A stretch of DNA of 6,284 nt from NCBI GenBank assembly GCA_026197015.1, contig JAPHRB010000133.1:1-6284 (forward strand), in the 5' to 3' direction. The notes beneath the pieces were generated by a model. It was not told the origin of the DNA. It saw only the letters and a program-made list of their open reading frames with translations, and searched no databases. Position 1 is the stretch's first letter; every line of letters starts with the position of its first letter. Both the position numbers and the translations under genes were made by a program. Positions 5,342 to 6,284 of the stretch are shown piece after piece. The stretch is from Gammaproteobacteria bacterium. Lineage in GTDB: Bacteria > Pseudomonadota > Gammaproteobacteria > SZUA-229.

Positions 5342-5715
5342 TGAATTTTGAAGGCCTGGTTCCAGTAATTCAATGTAGTAACATAGAGAAAACACTGGAG
5401 TTTTACCAGCACGCATTACGCTATATTACTATTAGTAAGACAGAATCAGAAACGGGTCTGCAATGGGCCTATATAAAATCTGATAATACGTATCTCATGT
5501 TACAGAAAAACACAGCGCTCTTACCTCAAGCGCATAACAAAGCTATTGTTTTACATTACTTTACCTCTGATGTGTCAGCTCAGCACCAGTTTATGACCGC
5601 CAGAGGAATTAATGTTGGTCAAATAGAAGACACAGCGTATCATGTGAGGCAGTTTTTTATAGAAGATCCAGAAGGCAATAAAATTGCAATTGGTCAGGAT
5701 ATAAAAAACAAATAA
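5341..5715 (+). CDS. VOC-superfamily (glyoxalase/bleomycin resistance-like) protein, function unknown
   Basis: A 124-residue cytoplasmic protein of the vicinal oxygen chelate fold. Two beta-alpha-beta modules are visible: VPVIQCSNIEKTLEFY (7-22) with the following QWAYIKSDNTYLMLQ (41-55), and AIVLHYFTSDV (68-78) with FFIEDPEGNKIAIGQ (105-119). The EDPEGN turn is characteristic. Compared with metal-dependent relatives, the first-strand His/Glu and last-strand Glu positions appear to hold hydrophobic residues, so it may be a metal-free binding protein rather than a glyoxalase; this by-eye alignment is uncertain. Its ATG at 5341 shares one base with the fabH stop (TAATG), and an ATG at 5335 would overlap by 7 bases. 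Neither has a Shine-Dalgarno sequence, so translation is probably coupled to fabH. Substrate and role are unknown; co-expression with fabH is the only contextual hint. Confidence 0.82.
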   Translation: MNFEGLVPVIQCSNIEKTLEFYQHALRYITISKTESETGLQWAYIKSDNTYLMLQKNTALLPQAHNKAIVLHYFTSDVSAQHQFMTARGINVGQIEDTAYHVRQFFIEDPEGNKIAIGQDIKNK

Positions 5716-5772
5716 TAGTTCACAGTCTATACTCAGAATTGTCCTATAGTATTAGAATAAGCCAGTATATTT

Positions 5773-5779
5773 AAGAGAG
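5773..5779 (+). promoter_or_regulatory. Ribosome binding site of the lipoprotein gene
   Basis: AAGAGAG lies 5 bases before ATG 5785, a good purine-rich site, and the resulting N-terminus is a clear lipoprotein signal peptide, which confirms the start. Confidence 0.75.
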
Positions 5780-5784
5780 TATTT

Positions 5785-6132
5785 ATGAATAAATTTACCA
5801 AAACACTAATAATTTCATCATTTTTAGCAAGCTTGTCTGCATGCACTGCATTTACTGAAATATCTTCAAGTACCAGTTCAACTTCTGATGCTGCCACACC
5901 TGATATAACATTGAATGAATTTGTGAATAAACGTTATGTTGCAATTCGTCAAGATGCTGCAAACGGTAGTGGTGAAAATCTAGACGCTCTAGCACATTTG
6001 TTAGGTGAGTCAGATAAAAACGCATTTGCAATCAAAATGAAAACTAATTTTGATACGATTTTTATGGATATAGAAGAACCTTCAGAAATTATTTCAAGAA
6101 TTGAATCTCAGGTGACTTCTAAAAAAGGCTAA
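5785..6132 (+). CDS. Small lipoprotein, DUF3015-like, function unknown
   Basis: A 115-residue protein with a lipoprotein signal peptide: Lys/Asn-rich start (MNKFTK), hydrophobic core (8-17) and lipobox LSAC with Cys20 as the predicted lipidated residue. The +2 residue is Thr, so by the enterobacterial rule it would go to the outer membrane. A Ser/Thr-rich linker (about 27-39) leads to a helical domain (43-93) containing IRQDAANGSGENLDALAHLL (54-73), followed by LGESD and a NFDTIF end (88-93). The pattern of DxAxGxGE-L-LA-LLG resembles DUF3015 proteins as I recall them; this family match is from memory and needs a profile search. It lies 69 bp after the VOC gene with its own good ribosome binding site, and a hairpin terminator follows, so it could be the last operon gene or a separate unit. 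No promoter is convincing in the 69-bp gap. No role can be assigned. Confidence 0.8.
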   Translation: MNKFTKTLIISSFLASLSACTAFTEISSSTSSTSDAATPDITLNEFVNKRYVAIRQDAANGSGENLDALAHLLGESDKNAFAIKMKTNFDTIFMDIEEPSEIISRIESQVTSKKG

Positions 6133-6159
6133 AAGTAAGAATAGATATTTAATAAGCCT

Positions 6160-6178
6160 CCTGAAAAATCAGGTTTAT
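6160..6178 (+). terminator. Weak hairpin after the lipoprotein gene
   Basis: CCTGA (6160-6164) pairs with TCAGG (6169-6173) around AAAA and is followed by TTTAT. The 5-bp stem is short; it may contribute to termination upstream of the stronger hairpin at 6200-6230. Confidence 0.3.
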
Positions 6179-6195
6179 ACTTTTCAAAATGTAAT

Positions 6196-6236
6196 TATGA
6201 TCTGACGTTGTGGGAATGGCAGCGTCAGATTATTTA
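6196..6236 (+). terminator. Probable intrinsic terminator of the plus-strand operon
   Basis: ATCTGACG (6200-6207) and CGTCAGAT (6223-6230) form a perfect 8-bp stem that continues inward through U-G, U-A, G-C and U-G pairs to a loop of about seven bases, and outward by G-U, U-A and A-U pairs. It is followed by TATTTAA. The U-tract is modest, so it may be imperfect, but position (about 65 bp past the last stop) and stem length fit a terminator. The remaining sequence to the window end is AT-rich and holds no recognisable gene. Confidence 0.55.
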
Positions 6237-6284
6237 AGAAACTCTGAACTGAAGAAATAAAATATATTTATAATAAATGATAAA

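Noticed and set aside
5119..5412. Minus-strand open frame of 97 codons
   Set aside because: Antisense to the fabH C-terminus and the VOC gene start, both well supported.
5716..5784. Promoter for the lipoprotein gene (TATAGT at 5745, TAGAAT at 5753)
   Set aside because: Both resemble -10 hexamers, but no -35-like hexamer lies 16-18 bases upstream of either.

Overview
The window looks like chromosomal DNA from an AT-rich (low-to-moderate GC) gammaproteobacterium. The main evidence is the gene order yceF(maf) < > yceD-rpmF-plsX-fabH, with maf divergent from yceD, which is the arrangement known from Escherichia coli and many other Gammaproteobacteria. L32 is the cysteine-free type and FabH, PlsX and the Maf protein all resemble gammaproteobacterial forms. 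The genus cannot be told from this sequence. There are no tRNA or rRNA genes, insertion sequences, CRISPR arrays or phage genes, and no gene-free stretch exceeds 300 bases.

Left part, minus strand (1-2091), read right to left: a YceF-type Maf nucleotide pyrophosphatase, an 89-bp gap, a small stand-alone cyclic-nucleotide-binding-domain protein, and 5 bp further on an AI-2E/PerM-family membrane protein that runs off the left edge of the window. The last two are almost certainly co-transcribed. An 11-codon open frame with its own ribosome binding site ends 2 bp before maf, which itself has none.

The divergent intergenic region (2092-2356) carries a consensus-like sigma70 promoter for the plus-strand operon. 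It has TTGACA, a 17-bp spacer, TAGAAT and a GC-rich palindromic discriminator, and is so close to yceD that the mRNA would be nearly leaderless.

Right part, plus strand (2357-6132): yceD (23S rRNA accumulation factor), rpmF (ribosomal protein L32), plsX (acyl-phosphate synthesis for phospholipids), fabH (initiation of fatty acid elongation; TTG start), then a VOC-superfamily gene overlapping the fabH stop, and a small lipoprotein resembling DUF3015. The operon links ribosome assembly to membrane lipid synthesis. The 172-bp rpmF-plsX spacer holds a strong hairpin, a second small hairpin and a perfect 14-bp palindrome, so expression of the ribosomal and lipid genes may be uncoupled there. The fabD-fabG-acpP-fabF genes that usually follow fabH are not present here. 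A hairpin at about 6196-6236 probably ends the last transcript.

Nothing in the window amounts to a clearly new biological system. The second-look items are regulatory architecture and two poorly characterised small genes.
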